A stretch of DNA of 32,390 nt, taken from assembly GCA_018240895.1 (NCBI GenBank), contig JAFEEX010000053.1:1-32390 (forward strand). The letters run 5' to 3'. The notes beneath the pieces are model-generated. The model saw nothing but the letters and a program-made list of their open reading frames with translations. It was not told the DNA's origin and made no database searches. Position 1 is the first letter of the stretch. Each line of letters opens with the position of its first letter. This stretch comes from Pseudomonadota bacterium. Its GTDB lineage: Bacteria > Pseudomonadota > Alphaproteobacteria > Sphingomonadales > Sphingomonadaceae. Positions 8,439 through 17,535 of the stretch are shown here, piece after piece. A program made the position numbers and the translations under genes.

Positions 8439-9471
8439 ACCTCCCTCTGCCGCGTTGCGGCTTGCGATCGATCGTGACGCGCTCAAGACGAACTGGCGGA
8501 CGCTTGATGCCCTGTCGGGATCGGCGAGCGCCGGTGCCGCGGTAAAGGCGGATGCCTATGGCCTGGGTGTTGACGTCGCCATGCCGGCGCTGCGTCAGGC
8601 GGGGTGCCGCGACTTCTATGTTGCGCACTGGCTGGAGGCGCAGGCCGCACTGGCCAGTGCCCCGGCATCGGCGATTGGCGTGCTGCATGGCCCGCTCAAT
8701 GCGCAGGATGCGGCTTTCGCCGTGGCGACTGGCCTGCGCCCGGTAATCAACTCGCTTGATCAGGCCCGCCTGTGGGCGGAAGCCGGCGGCAGGTGCTGCG
8801 ATCTGATGATCGATACCGGGATCAACCGGCTGGGCCTGCCCATGGCCGATCTGGGCAACCCGCTGATCGCCGCGCTTCAGGTTGACGTACTGCTTTCGCA
8901 TCTTGCCTCGGCAGACGAGGATTCGCTGCTTAACCCGCTCCAGCTTGCGCGCTGGCAGGACGCGCGGCGACAGGTTGCGCACCGCCGCGCCAGCCTGGCT
9001 AACAGCGCCGGGATAACATTGGGCGACGCCTATCATGGTGACCTGACCCGTCCGGGGATTGCGCTTTATGGCGGGGTGCCGTGTGCGGGGCTGGAAGGGA
9101 CGGTCCGTCAGGTCGTTCGCCCGGAGGCTGCGCTGATCCAGATCCGCACCCTCTCTGCCGGCGACAGCGTAGGCTATAACGCCACCTTCACTGCGACGCA
9201 GCCGATGCGTGTCGGGGTGATCAGCCTGGGCTATGCCGATGGATACCTGCGGGCCTGGTCAGGCAAGGGCATGATGCTGGCGGGCGAACGCCGCTTGTCC
9301 GTGCTGGGCCGGGTTTCAATGGACATGACCGTGATTGACCTGTCCGCCGCGCCCGATCTGCGTGAGGGGGACTGGGTTGCGGCCTGTTACGATCTGCCCC
9401 GCGCCGCTGCCGCGACCGGCCTGTCACAATACGAATTGCTGACCACTCTGGGCCGCCGCTTTGCCCGCTGA
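8419..9471 (+). CDS. alr: Alanine racemase
   Basis: PLP-dependent enzyme that interconverts L- and D-alanine for peptidoglycan synthesis, in the cytoplasm. The 350-aa product has the PLP lysine motif AVKADAYGLG near residue 41, a TIM-barrel body with DTGINRLGL and SLANSAG, and the C-terminal domain with the catalytic tyrosine segment SVGYNATFTA and VISLGYADGY. Length is near the family norm. The start is ambiguous: ATG at 8419, 8425 and 8428 are all in frame, all lie inside the transporter gene's end, and no clear ribosome binding site is found. Coupling to the upstream transporter, possibly of amino or organic acids, is suggested by the overlap. Confidence 0.95.
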   Translation: MVMMPPEPPSAALRLAIDRDALKTNWRTLDALSGSASAGAAVKADAYGLGVDVAMPALRQAGCRDFYVAHWLEAQAALASAPASAIGVLHGPLNAQDAAFAVATGLRPVINSLDQARLWAEAGGRCCDLMIDTGINRLGLPMADLGNPLIAALQVDVLLSHLASADEDSLLNPLQLARWQDARRQVAHRRASLANSAGITLGDAYHGDLTRPGIALYGGVPCAGLEGTVRQVVRPEAALIQIRTLSAGDSVGYNATFTATQPMRVGVISLGYADGYLRAWSGKGMMLAGERRLSVLGRVSMDMTVIDLSAAPDLREGDWVAACYDLPRAAAATGLSQYELLTTLGRRFAR

Positions 9472-9502
9472 TGCCGCGCAGCACGGTTTTGTTGCATTGC
9501 CG

Positions 9503-9511
9503 TTGCTGCAA
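9503..9511. promoter_or_regulatory. Possible PhaR operator upstream of phaR
   Basis: The 87-base gap between alr and phaR contains a perfect odd palindrome TTGCTGCAA (9503-9511), with further TTGC/TGCAA half sites around it (GTTGCATTGCC at 9491-9501, CACTGCAAG at 9522-9530). PhaR proteins are known to bind TGC/GCA-rich dyads and repress their own gene. The site is therefore a reasonable autoregulation candidate, but the assignment is inferred from motif type only. Confidence 0.35.
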
Positions 9512-9558
9512 ATGCTAACGTCACTGCAAGCGGGGTTTTCCCACGCAGGGGACAGGTA

Positions 9559-10110
9559 ATGAGCGAAGCCAGCGGTGAAACCGTCATCATCAAGAAGTAC
9601 GCCAACCGGCGGCTCTACAACACCAAGTCTTCCAGCTATATAACGCTGGACCATCTGGCGAAAATGACGCGCGAAGGCGTGGATTTCAAAGTGCTTGACG
9701 CCAAGACCGGAACGGACATCACCCATTCGATCCTGACCCAGATCATCATGGAGGAAGAAAGCGGCGGCGGTGAGCAGATGCTGCCGGTCAACTTCCTGCG
9801 GCAATTGATCGCGATGTACGGCAATTCGATGCAGAGCCTGGTGCCGCACTATCTGGAAGCGTCGATGGACAATTTCCGGTCCAACCAGACCAAGCTGCGC
9901 GAAGCCTTCGAAGCCAGCCTTGGCGCCAATCCGCTGGCCAAGCTGGCGCAGCAAAACTTTGCGATGTTCAAGGCCGCAGCATCGGCTTTTGTCCCCGGCC
10001 TGGGTGATGAAAAGACCGATGCGAAAGAAGGCGGGCGCGAGGATGAGATTGCCGCGCTGCGTGCCCAGATGGCGGCCATGCAGGAAAAGCTCGACAAGCT
10101 GGGCAAGTAA
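9559..10110 (+). CDS. phaR: Polyhydroxyalkanoate synthesis repressor PhaR
   Basis: DNA-binding regulator of polyhydroxyalkanoate granule genes; relatives bind the polymer and release DNA when granules form. The 183-aa product begins with the highly conserved PHB/PHA accumulation regulator DNA-binding domain (IIKKYANRRLYNTKSSSYIT, residues about 10-29). This is followed by the regulator domain (about 80-130, MLPVNFLRQLIAMYGNSMQ). It ends in an alanine- and lysine-rich helix that reads as a coiled coil (EDEIAALRAQMAAMQEKLDKLGK, quoted in part). A GGGGACAGGT stretch ahead of the ATG serves as ribosome binding site. No phaC or phasin gene lies next to it in this window. Confidence 0.95.
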   Translation: MSEASGETVIIKKYANRRLYNTKSSSYITLDHLAKMTREGVDFKVLDAKTGTDITHSILTQIIMEEESGGGEQMLPVNFLRQLIAMYGNSMQSLVPHYLEASMDNFRSNQTKLREAFEASLGANPLAKLAQQNFAMFKAAASAFVPGLGDEKTDAKEGGREDEIAALRAQMAAMQEKLDKLGK

Positions 10111-10177
10111 TCGTCGCGGCGGGGCTTGACCCGCAACCGCTGACGGTTAGGCAATTCCACCCGTTTCACCAAACGTT

Positions 10178-10194
10178 CCCCGCGCCCTGCGGGG
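10178..10194 (+). terminator. GC-rich hairpin between phaR and proS
   Basis: CCCCGC (10178-10183), a 5-base loop and GCGGGG (10189-10194) form a 6-bp all-GC stem 16 bases ahead of the proS ATG. No T-run follows, so an intrinsic terminator is doubtful. It could be a 5' leader structure of proS or part of the phaR 3' end. A second small stem, GCGGG/CCCGC, lies at 10119-10134. Confidence 0.3.
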
Positions 10195-10210
10195 CTGACG
10201 AGTATAATTC

Positions 10211-11752
10211 ATGACCCAGATCCGCCACGCCCTGTCCGTCACCCGCGACGCCGATTTCGCCGCCTGGTATCAGGAAGTTATCTCCGAAGCCGAAATGGCG
10301 GAGGAAAGCGGCGTGCGCGGCTGCATGGTGATCAAGCCTTGGGGCTATGGCATCTGGGAACGGATCCAGCATCTGATGGACACGCGGATCAAGGCGGCGG
10401 GGGTGGAAAATTGCTATTTCCCGCTGTTCATCCCCTTGTCCTACTTCGCCAAGGAAGCCGAACACGTCGATGGTTTCGCCAAGGAAATGGCCGTCGTCAC
10501 CCATCACCGCCTGATTCAGGACGGCAAGGGCGGGCTGATCCCCGATCCCGAGGCAAAACTGGAAGAACCGCTGATCGTGCGGCCCACATCGGAAACGGTG
10601 ATCGGCCAGGCGATGGCGCGCTGGATTCAGTCATGGCGCGATCTGCCCTTGCTCACTAACCAGTGGGCCAACGTGGTGCGCTGGGAAATGCGCACGCGGA
10701 TGTTCCTGCGCACCAGCGAATTCCTCTGGCAGGAGGGCCATACCGCTCACGCCGACCGCGACGATGCGATGAAGGAAACGCTGCGCGCGCTGGAGATGTA
10801 CCGCCAGGTTGCCGAGGATGATCTGGCGATCCCGGTGGTGGTTGGCGAAAAGCCTGAGAACGAGCGGTTTCCCGGTGCGGTCGCGACCTATTCGATCGAG
10901 GCGATGATGCAGGATGGCAAGGCGCTGCAGGCCGGCACCTCACACTATCTCGGCACCGGCTTCGCCGAGGCGGCAGGCATCCGCTATCAGGACAAGGACG
11001 GCCAGCAGACGCTGTGCCACACGACATCGTGGGGCGTTTCGACCCGGATGATCGGTGGGCTGATCATGGTCCACGGCGATGATGACGGGCTGCGCGTACC
11101 GCCGCGCGTTGCGCCGCAGCAGATCGTGATCCTGCCGATGCTGCGCGAGGACGATGGTGACGAGACGCTGCTGGCCTATTGCGAGGAACTGCGTGGCAAG
11201 CTTGCCGCTCAATCCGCACTGGGAGAGCCGATCCGCGTCCTGCTTGACAAGCGCGCCGGCAAGGCCACGCAAAAACGCTGGACCTGGGTCAAGAAGGGCG
11301 TGCCGCTGATCCTTGAGATCGGCGGACGCGACGCTGCGGGCGGCCAGGTTTCGGTGCTGCGCCGTGACCGGCTGTGGCGCAATGACGGCAAGGTCAACTT
11401 CATCGCGCAGGGCAGGGACGAGTTCCTGGTTCAGGCCGCGACTGAACTGGAAGATGTGCAGCGCGCGCTCCACGGGGAAGCTGCCGAGCGCCGCAATGCC
11501 CAGATCAACCGCACGATCACCGATCTTGCCGGTCTGGAAGCGTTCTTCGCAGAGGACAAGCGCTATCCCGGCTGGGCCGAAATCGCCTGGTCCCGCCCGA
11601 CAGGAGCGGCGCTTGAAGCTGTGGTCCAGACACTCAAGGCGCACAAGCTGACCATCCGTAATACCCCGCTGGACGGCGCGCCGGTTTCAGGAACCTGCCT
11701 GTTCACTGGCCAACCAGCGGTGGAGCGTATCTATGTCGCCCGGGCGTACTAA
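10211..11752 (+). CDS. proS: Prolyl-tRNA synthetase, archaeal/eukaryotic-like (type 3)
   Basis: Charges tRNA-Pro with proline. The 513-aa product lacks the editing insertion of the long bacterial enzyme and instead matches the shorter archaeal/eukaryotic-like form. Motif 2 reads RTRMFLRTSEFLWQEGHTAH; PTSETVIGQAMARW and the motif 3 segment TSWGVSTRMIGGLIM are present. After the anticodon-binding domain (VAPQQIVILPML onward) comes the type-specific C-terminal domain ending in ERIYVARAY. Most alphaproteobacteria carry a type 2 enzyme of about 440 aa, so this subtype is worth noting. The end overlaps the next gene by 20 bases. Confidence 0.95.
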   Translation: MTQIRHALSVTRDADFAAWYQEVISEAEMAEESGVRGCMVIKPWGYGIWERIQHLMDTRIKAAGVENCYFPLFIPLSYFAKEAEHVDGFAKEMAVVTHHRLIQDGKGGLIPDPEAKLEEPLIVRPTSETVIGQAMARWIQSWRDLPLLTNQWANVVRWEMRTRMFLRTSEFLWQEGHTAHADRDDAMKETLRALEMYRQVAEDDLAIPVVVGEKPENERFPGAVATYSIEAMMQDGKALQAGTSHYLGTGFAEAAGIRYQDKDGQQTLCHTTSWGVSTRMIGGLIMVHGDDDGLRVPPRVAPQQIVILPMLREDDGDETLLAYCEELRGKLAAQSALGEPIRVLLDKRAGKATQKRWTWVKKGVPLILEIGGRDAAGGQVSVLRRDRLWRNDGKVNFIAQGRDEFLVQAATELEDVQRALHGEAAERRNAQINRTITDLAGLEAFFAEDKRYPGWAEIAWSRPTGAALEAVVQTLKAHKLTIRNTPLDGAPVSGTCLFTGQPAVERIYVARAY

Positions 11753-13061
11753 GCTTGCCGCGGCGCTTGCTGCCCTTTCGCTGGCCGCCTCGGCCAGGGC
11801 CGAAACGACGGATGCGGTATCGGAAACCAAGCTGCGCGCCGATGTGGAGAAACTGGTTTCATTCGGTACGCGCCACACCCTTTCCAGTCAGGACGATCCG
11901 GCACGCGGTATCGGTGCGGCCCGGCGTTGGGCCGAAGCGACCTTGCGCGAAACGAGCAAGGCCTGTGGTGATTGCCTTACCATCGTCCTGCCCGAAACCC
12001 TGATCACCGGTGAGCGGATCAAGCAACCGACCCGGCTTGTGAACGTTGTTGCAGTTCAGCGTGGGACTGACCGGCCGAACGAGGTTGTCATCGTTCAAGG
12101 CCACATCGATAGCCGCGTCACTGATGTGATGGATGCGATATCCGACGCACCTGGTGCCAACGACGATGGATCGGGAACAGCGCTGGTGTTGGAAGCAGCG
12201 CGTGTGCTGTCGAAGCGCAAATATCCCACGACCATCGTTTACGCCGTTCTGTCCGGTGAGGAGCAAGGCCTGTTTGGTGGGCAATTGCTCGCTGACTACG
12301 CCAAAAGCCAAGGCTGGATTGTCAAGGCAGTGCTTAACAACGACATCGTCGGGAATACCCGTGGATCCGACGGGTTAATCGACAACAAAATGGTGCGCGT
12401 TTTTTCCGAGGGCCCGCGCTCTGACAGCGATGACGCCATCCGCGCCGCTGCCCGCCGCTTCGGGGGTGAGAATGACAGTCCCAGCCGCAACCTCTCGCGC
12501 TACGCAGCGGGGCTTGCCAAGCCAGAATTGCGCGTCCGGCAAGTGTGGCGCACAGACCGCATGGGCCGGGGCGGTGATCACGTGCCTTTTCTGGGCCTTG
12601 GCTATCCCGCGATCCGCTTTACCGTCGGGGTTGAGAATTACGATCATCAGCATCAGAACCTGCGCACCGAAAAGGGCACGGTCTATGGCGACACGATCGA
12701 TTTCATGGATTTTGCCTATCTCGCCAAGGTGACACGGCTCAACGTCGCCGTTCTGGACCGGCTTGCCCAGGCGCCCATGCCGCCAGAGCCGCAGGTCGAA
12801 GCGGCCGTCCAGACCTACACGATGCTCCGCTGGGAACCCGTGGCAGGCGCTGTCAGTTATCGCATCTGGCGACGGCGCACCGACGCGCCCGGTTGGAATG
12901 CAAAGCCGCAAATCGTAAAGGCCGGTCAGCCAACCGAGGTGAACCTGGCCGGCGTGCGCGGCGATGACTGGCTGTTTGGTGTATCGAGTGTGGATTCCAA
13001 TGGAATCGAAAGCCCGGTGGCTTCCGCCGTTCCCGGCGGCGCGTTTCGACCGCTCAAGTAA
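11733..13061 (+). CDS. Secreted M28 family zinc aminopeptidase
   Basis: Predicted di-zinc exopeptidase of the M28 family, exported through Sec. Residues 1-23 form a signal peptide (LAAALAALSLAASARA, then ETTDA). Metal and catalytic residues are in family order: GHIDS (His124), NDDGSG (Asp144, with Asp145 adjacent), SGEEQGLFG (Glu176/Glu177), LNNDIVG (Asp204), and a histidine-rich YDHQHQN segment near the end of the catalytic domain. The last 90 residues (YTMLRWEPVAGAVSYRIWRR onward) read as a fibronectin type III-like domain. The start overlaps proS by 20 bases and has GGAGCG 6 bases upstream. Its TAA stop shares one base with the rnr ATG (TAATG). Confidence 0.92.
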   Translation: MSPGRTKLAAALAALSLAASARAETTDAVSETKLRADVEKLVSFGTRHTLSSQDDPARGIGAARRWAEATLRETSKACGDCLTIVLPETLITGERIKQPTRLVNVVAVQRGTDRPNEVVIVQGHIDSRVTDVMDAISDAPGANDDGSGTALVLEAARVLSKRKYPTTIVYAVLSGEEQGLFGGQLLADYAKSQGWIVKAVLNNDIVGNTRGSDGLIDNKMVRVFSEGPRSDSDDAIRAAARRFGGENDSPSRNLSRYAAGLAKPELRVRQVWRTDRMGRGGDHVPFLGLGYPAIRFTVGVENYDHQHQNLRTEKGTVYGDTIDFMDFAYLAKVTRLNVAVLDRLAQAPMPPEPQVEAAVQTYTMLRWEPVAGAVSYRIWRRRTDAPGWNAKPQIVKAGQPTEVNLAGVRGDDWLFGVSSVDSNGIESPVASAVPGGAFRPLK

Positions 13062-15316
13062 TGGCACGACTGCCCAAACCTCAGCCCGGTCTCCCGTCCC
13101 GTCAGCAGATCCTGGATTTTATCGCCAGTGCCGATGAACCCGCCGGCAAGCGCGAAATCGCGCGGGCGTTCGGGTTGAAGGGGCAAGAAAAGATCGCGCT
13201 CAAGGCCTTGCTCAAAGACATGGCGGAAGAAGGGCTGATCGATGGCAATCGCACGGCGTTTCACCGGATGGGCGGGGTGGCCAAGGTCACGGTCCTGCGC
13301 GTGGTAGCGATTGATGAGGGCGAGGCGATTGCGGTGCCCGATGCCTGGAAATCTGACGATGCAGTACCTCCGCCCCGGCTGACTCTGCGCGAAAAGGGCA
13401 GGGGCTCGGCGCTGCGCAAGGGTGACAGGGTGCTGGCCCGGACCGAGGAGACGGCGACCGGCTGGATCGCTCACCCGATGAAGAAGCTGCCGGCCATGGC
13501 CGATCAGATCATGGGGGTGGTCGAGATTGACAAGGCTGGCAAGGGCTGGCTCGCCCCGATCGACAAGCGTGATCGCAACGCGGCGCCAATCGCTGATCTT
13601 GGCGGGGCGGAAGCCGGTCAACTCGTGCTGGCGGAGCCTGCCGGTCGTTCCCCGCGTTCGGGCGTGAAGGTTACGGCAGTGCTTGGCGATCCGCTTGCCC
13701 CAAAGGCTTTCAGCCTGATTGCGATTCACAAGTTCGGCATTCCTTTTGCTTTCGATCCTGAAACACTTGCGGAAGCCGACCGGGCCGCAACACTGCCGCT
13801 GAGCGAGAGCCACCGCGAAGACCTGACTCATCTGCCGATCGTTGCGATTGATCCCAGCGATGCGCGGGACCATGACGATGCGATCTGGGCCGAGCCGGAT
13901 GGGCAGGGCGGTTTCCGCGCCGTGGTCGCGATTGCCGATGTCAGTTTCTATGTCCGCCCCGGCGGCGCGCTGGACCGCGAAGCGCGCAAGCGCGGCAATT
14001 CGGTCTATTTTCCTGATCGGGTCGTGCCGATGTTGCCCGAGGTGCTCAGCGCGGATGTCTGCTCGTTGCGGGCGGGTGAGTGCCGCGCGGCCATGGTCTG
14101 TCATTTTGAAATCGCCGCCAGCGGCAAGGTGACGGCCTGGCGGTTTACCCGCGCCATCGTCAGGATTGATGAGGTGATCGCCTACGAAGAAGCGCAGCGG
14201 CGGATCGACGAGGGGCAGGCCAAGGACAATCTCGTCAATCTGTGGGATGCCTGGCGAAGGCTGGAGCAGGCACGCAAGGACCGCGATCCACTTGAGCTGG
14301 AATTGCCCGAGCGCCGCGTGGTCTTGAACGAGGCTGGCAAGATCGAGGAAATCCGGCTCCGAGAGCGGCTGGATGCGCACCGCGTGGTGGAAGATTTCAT
14401 GATCGCCGCCAATGTCGCCGCGGCCAAGGCGCTTGAAAGCAAGGCGTCACCGGTGGTGTACCGGATTCACGAGCCGCCCAGCCGTGAAAAGCTGGTCGCG
14501 CTGAAAGACTATCTTGCCACATTCGATCGCAAACTGGCGCTGGGGCAGGTGATAACCCCGGGCCTGTTCAACCGAATGCTGAAAGATGTGGCGGACGAAT
14601 CTGAAAAGGCTTTGATAATGGAGGCCGTGCTGCGCAGCCAGACTCAGGCCTATTACGGCCCGCGCAACGCCGGGCATTTTGGGCTGTCATTGGGCAGCTA
14701 TGCGCATTTCACCTCGCCAATCCGTCGCTATGCTGACTTGCTGGTTCATCGCGCGCTGGGCGATGCCTTCGGCCTTGAACAGCCCGCACCCAAGGAAGAT
14801 CTGCCGCCGCGCACCGGCCTGTCGGACCGCGACAAGGCTGATCTTTCGCGGGTAAGCGAGGCGATCAGTACGGCAGAACGCCGCGCGATGGAGGCCGAAC
14901 GCGAAACGGTCGATCGTTATGTCGCAGCATGGCTTTCAGCGCGCGTCGGCGAAGTGTTCGAATGCCGGATTACCTCCGTGCAGCGGTTCGGCCTGTTCGC
15001 CACCATCCTGGGACTGGGCGGGGACGGGCTGGTCCCCATTTCGGTGCTGGGGGACGAACGCTTTCACCACGATGACAAGGCGCAAGTGCTGGTCGGTGAG
15101 CGCAGCGGAACGACATTCGGCATCGGGCAGTGCCTGCGCCTGCGTCTGGCCGAGGCCAATCCGCTTACCGGGGCGCTGAAATTTGAACCTGAGCAGGGCG
15201 CAGGCTCCAGGATAGAAGTGCGCGGCAAACCACTGCCATTGAAAAAAAAGGGAGGGCACATGGCCGGAAAGCGCGGCCGCCCCGGGAACATTCGCCATCA
15301 GGGCAAACGGCGCTGA
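13061..15316 (+). CDS. rnr: Ribonuclease R
   Basis: Processive 3'-5' exoribonuclease that degrades structured RNA. The 751-aa protein has an N-terminal winged-helix/cold-shock part (1 to about 230), then the RNB catalytic domain starting near residue 255. The acidic active-site set reads IDPSDARDHDDA: Asp264, Asp270, Asp272 and Asp273 match the D-x5-D-x-D-D spacing of RNase II/R. An S1 domain follows (about 629-706, FECRITSVQRFGLFATI) and a short basic tail (KKKGGHMAGKRGRPGN). The start codon overlaps the M28 peptidase stop by one base, which implies translational coupling. Its TGA stop abuts the convergent stress-protein stop inside a TGATCA palindrome. Confidence 0.97.
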   Translation: MARLPKPQPGLPSRQQILDFIASADEPAGKREIARAFGLKGQEKIALKALLKDMAEEGLIDGNRTAFHRMGGVAKVTVLRVVAIDEGEAIAVPDAWKSDDAVPPPRLTLREKGRGSALRKGDRVLARTEETATGWIAHPMKKLPAMADQIMGVVEIDKAGKGWLAPIDKRDRNAAPIADLGGAEAGQLVLAEPAGRSPRSGVKVTAVLGDPLAPKAFSLIAIHKFGIPFAFDPETLAEADRAATLPLSESHREDLTHLPIVAIDPSDARDHDDAIWAEPDGQGGFRAVVAIADVSFYVRPGGALDREARKRGNSVYFPDRVVPMLPEVLSADVCSLRAGECRAAMVCHFEIAASGKVTAWRFTRAIVRIDEVIAYEEAQRRIDEGQAKDNLVNLWDAWRRLEQARKDRDPLELELPERRVVLNEAGKIEEIRLRERLDAHRVVEDFMIAANVAAAKALESKASPVVYRIHEPPSREKLVALKDYLATFDRKLALGQVITPGLFNRMLKDVADESEKALIMEAVLRSQTQAYYGPRNAGHFGLSLGSYAHFTSPIRRYADLLVHRALGDAFGLEQPAPKEDLPPRTGLSDRDKADLSRVSEAISTAERRAMEAERETVDRYVAAWLSARVGEVFECRITSVQRFGLFATILGLGGDGLVPISVLGDERFHHDDKAQVLVGERSGTTFGIGQCLRLRLAEANPLTGALKFEPEQGAGSRIEVRGKPLPLKKKGGHMAGKRGRPGNIRHQGKRR

Positions 15317-15769
15317 TCAGCCCAGACGTTCCAGCGCGGCGTCGCTCAGTCCGCCGGGAATGATATAGACCGGACAAGGCAGCTGGCCCGAAACGGCGGT
15401 GAAGTGCGATATCAGCGGGCCCGGCCCGCCGCCGGTTGCCGCGCCCAGCACCAGCGCCGAAACTTCGGGATGTTCGGCCAGATATTCACGGATCACCTGT
15501 TCGCCGCTGCCGGTTTTGACTGCAATCGCCGGCATGGTGCCGCCTTCGCTGAGCAGGCTTCCCGCAGCGGTGGTTACCAGCGCCTCGGCGCGGGCGCGGG
15601 CTTCTTCCTCAATCGTCGCCTGTATCCCGCCAAAGGCAACGAAGGGCTGGCGTGGAACCAGGGCCAGCAGGTGGACCTGCCCCCCGGTGCGCGCCGCACG
15701 GCGCGCGGCGAAACGCAAGGCCGTGCCAGCCTCTTCCGTCTCGTCCATGATCACCAGATAGACCCGCAT
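15317..15769 (-). CDS. Universal stress protein (UspA family)
   Basis: Small cytoplasmic stress protein of 150 aa with one Usp domain. The ATP-binding type glycine motif is visible near the C-terminus (VLGAATGGGPGPLISHFTAV), in the G-x2-G-x9-G(S/T) style of ATP-binding members. The Asp of the first strand segment is at VIMDETEEAG. It is transcribed towards rnr, and the two genes end on adjacent stop codons with no room for a terminator. It diverges from the PDH E2 gene, sharing a 125-base upstream region with it. Confidence 0.9.
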   Translation of the reverse strand: MRVYLVIMDETEEAGTALRFAARRAARTGGQVHLLALVPRQPFVAFGGIQATIEEEARARAEALVTTAAGSLLSEGGTMPAIAVKTGSGEQVIREYLAEHPEVSALVLGAATGGGPGPLISHFTAVSGQLPCPVYIIPGGLSDAALERLG

Positions 15770-15795
15770 TCACTTCCCCCCGGACATTGATATAT

Positions 15796-15814
15796 CCGAT
15801 ACAAACGTATTCGG
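15796..15814. promoter_or_regulatory. Imperfect dyad in the divergent usp/pdhC upstream region
   Basis: CCGATAC (15796-15802) and GTATTCGG (15807-15814) form an inverted repeat with one extra base in the right arm and a 4-base centre, in the 125-base gap between two divergent genes. Its place fits a regulator site or overlapping promoter, but no known regulator is recognised. Confidence 0.3.
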
Positions 15815-15894
15815 CGCAAGCACCTTGCCGAACGCCGGCAATTTGGCCAAGGACGTAACGTAACCGCTACCTGCGAGAGGACCGGAACTGCCCC

Positions 15895-17154
15895 ATGCCG
15901 ATCGAGATCAAGATGCCCGCGCTGTCCCCGACCATGGAAGAGGGCACGCTTGCCAAATGGCTGGTCAAGGTTGGCGATACGGTATCGTCAGGCGACATCA
16001 TGGCCGAGATCGAGACGGACAAGGCAACGATGGAATTCGAAGCCGTCGATGAGGGGGTGATTACCGCGATCACCGTTCCCGAAGGTGCCGAAGGGGTCAA
16101 GGTTGGAACAGTCATCGCCACGCTTGCGGGTGAGGACGAGGACGCATCGGCACCGGCAAAGCCCGCCGCTCCACCTCCGGCCGCCAAGGCAGAAACGCCC
16201 AACGCGGAGGCTGTGGCCCCGGCTGCCGCCGCGCCAGTTGCCGCCCCCGTCCCAGCACCCAAAAGTGATCGGCTGATCGCCTCGCCGCTTGCCCGGCGTA
16301 TTGCCGAACAGAAGGGGCTCGATCTCAAAGGGGTGCAGGGCAGCGGCCCCGGCGGGCGGATTATCAAGGCGGACGTCGAAGGCGCCGAGCCGGGCGTTGC
16401 GGCTGCCCCGGTCATCGCTGCGGCGGTTGAGGCTCCGAAGGCTGCCACCGCTTTCACCTCTGACATTCCGCACGAAGCGGTCAAGCTGACGATGATGCGC
16501 AAAACCATTGCCCGCCGCCTGACCGAATCGAAGCAGACCGTGCCGCATATCTATCTGACGGTGGACATCAGGCTTGATGCGCTGCTCAAACTGCGCGGTG
16601 AACTTAACAAGGCACTTGAAGCACAGAGCATAAAACTTTCAGTCAATGATCTTTTGATCAAGGCACTGGCCAAGGCGCTGGTTCAGGTGCCGGCCTGCAA
16701 CGTCACCTACACGCCAGAGGCGTTGATCCAGTATCACCGCGCCGATGTGTCGGTGGCGGTCAGCACGCCGACCGGGCTGATCACCCCGATCATCGTCGAT
16801 GCCGCGAACAAGGCGGTGAGCGCGGTTTCCACCGAGATGAAGACCCTGGCGGAAAAGGCCAAGGCCGGAAAGCTGCAACCGCACGAATTCCAGGGCGGCA
16901 CGGCCAGTCTGTCAAACATGGGGATGTTCGGGATCAAGCAGTTTGAGGCGGTGATCAACCCGCCGCAGGGCATGATCATGGCAATCGGCGCGGGCGAGCA
17001 GCGCCCCTATGTGGTTGACGGTGCTCTGGCCGTGGCCACGGTGATGAGCGCCACCGGCAGCTTTGACCACCGCGCGATCGACGGGGCGGACGGGGCGCAA
17101 TTGATGCAGGCGTTCAAGAACCTGGTCGAGGCACCGCTTGGTCTGATTGCCTGA
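15895..17154 (+). CDS. pdhC: Pyruvate dehydrogenase E2 (dihydrolipoyl acetyltransferase)
   Basis: Core subunit of the pyruvate dehydrogenase complex; transfers acetyl groups from lipoate to CoA. The 419-aa protein has a single N-terminal lipoyl domain with the lipoylation motif ETDKATMEF (Lys43) and an Ala/Pro-rich linker (about 83-122). A peripheral subunit-binding domain follows ([20 protein letters not shown], about 127-160), then the catalytic domain ending in [13 protein letters not shown] with catalytic His392 and Asp396. The opening [20 protein letters not shown] is the PDH rather than the 2-oxoglutarate type. E1 subunit genes are not adjacent in this window. A thioesterase gene and E3 follow on the same strand. 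Confidence 0.95.
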   Translation: MPIEIKMPALSPTMEEGTLAKWLVKVGDTVSSGDIMAEIETDKATMEFEAVDEGVITAITVPEGAEGVKVGTVIATLAGEDEDASAPAKPAAPPPAAKAETPNAEAVAPAAAAPVAAPVPAPKSDRLIASPLARRIAEQKGLDLKGVQGSGPGGRIIKADVEGAEPGVAAAPVIAAAVEAPKAATAFTSDIPHEAVKLTMMRKTIARRLTESKQTVPHIYLTVDIRLDALLKLRGELNKALEAQSIKLSVNDLLIKALAKALVQVPACNVTYTPEALIQYHRADVSVAVSTPTGLITPIIVDAANKAVSAVSTEMKTLAEKAKAGKLQPHEFQGGTASLSNMGMFGIKQFEAVINPPQGMIMAIGAGEQRPYVVDGALAVATVMSATGSFDHRAIDGADGAQLMQAFKNLVEAPLGLIA

Positions 17155-17161
17155 CGCGGCG

Positions 17162-17533
17162 ATGTCTGAAAGCCTTGTCATCCGCGTCACCGCCATGCCG
17201 ACTGATCTCAACCCCTATGGCGGGGTGTTTGGCGGCTGGTTGATGAGCCAACTCGCACTTGGGGCAGGTTCGCTCGCCTCGCGGATCGGGCAAGGCAAGG
17301 CTGTGGTGGTTCACGCTACCGATTTTACCTTTCCCGGGGCAATGGCGGTTGGTGATGAACTGTCAGTCTATGCCAGGGTTGCCGCCCGCGGCCGCACATC
17401 GCTGACCATCGCCGCGCGCGGCGAGGGGCGGGCGCGGAATGGCGAGACGGTGACACAGGTGGCGCAAGGCCTGTTCAAATTCGTGCTGCTGGATGGCGAA
17501 GGCCGTCCGCGCGTTCACGGCGATACGGAGTAA
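17162..17533 (+). CDS. Hotdog-fold acyl-CoA thioesterase (YciA-like)
   Basis: Predicted to hydrolyse acyl-CoA to free acid and CoA. The 123-aa product is one hotdog domain. The N-terminal segment NPYGGVFGGWLMSQLALGAG matches the active-site helix region of YciA/BACH-type thioesterases (compare NxxGxIFGGWxMSQ). VVHATDFTFPGAMAVGDEL is the family's second conserved block. ATG at 17162 is chosen over a TTG at 17147 that would overlap pdhC. It lies 7 bases after pdhC and 2 bases before lpdA, inside an E2-E3 operon, which suggests a link to acetyl-CoA or CoA balance (inference). Confidence 0.87.
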   Translation: MSESLVIRVTAMPTDLNPYGGVFGGWLMSQLALGAGSLASRIGQGKAVVVHATDFTFPGAMAVGDELSVYARVAARGRTSLTIAARGEGRARNGETVTQVAQGLFKFVLLDGEGRPRVHGDTE

Positions 17534-17535
17534 TC

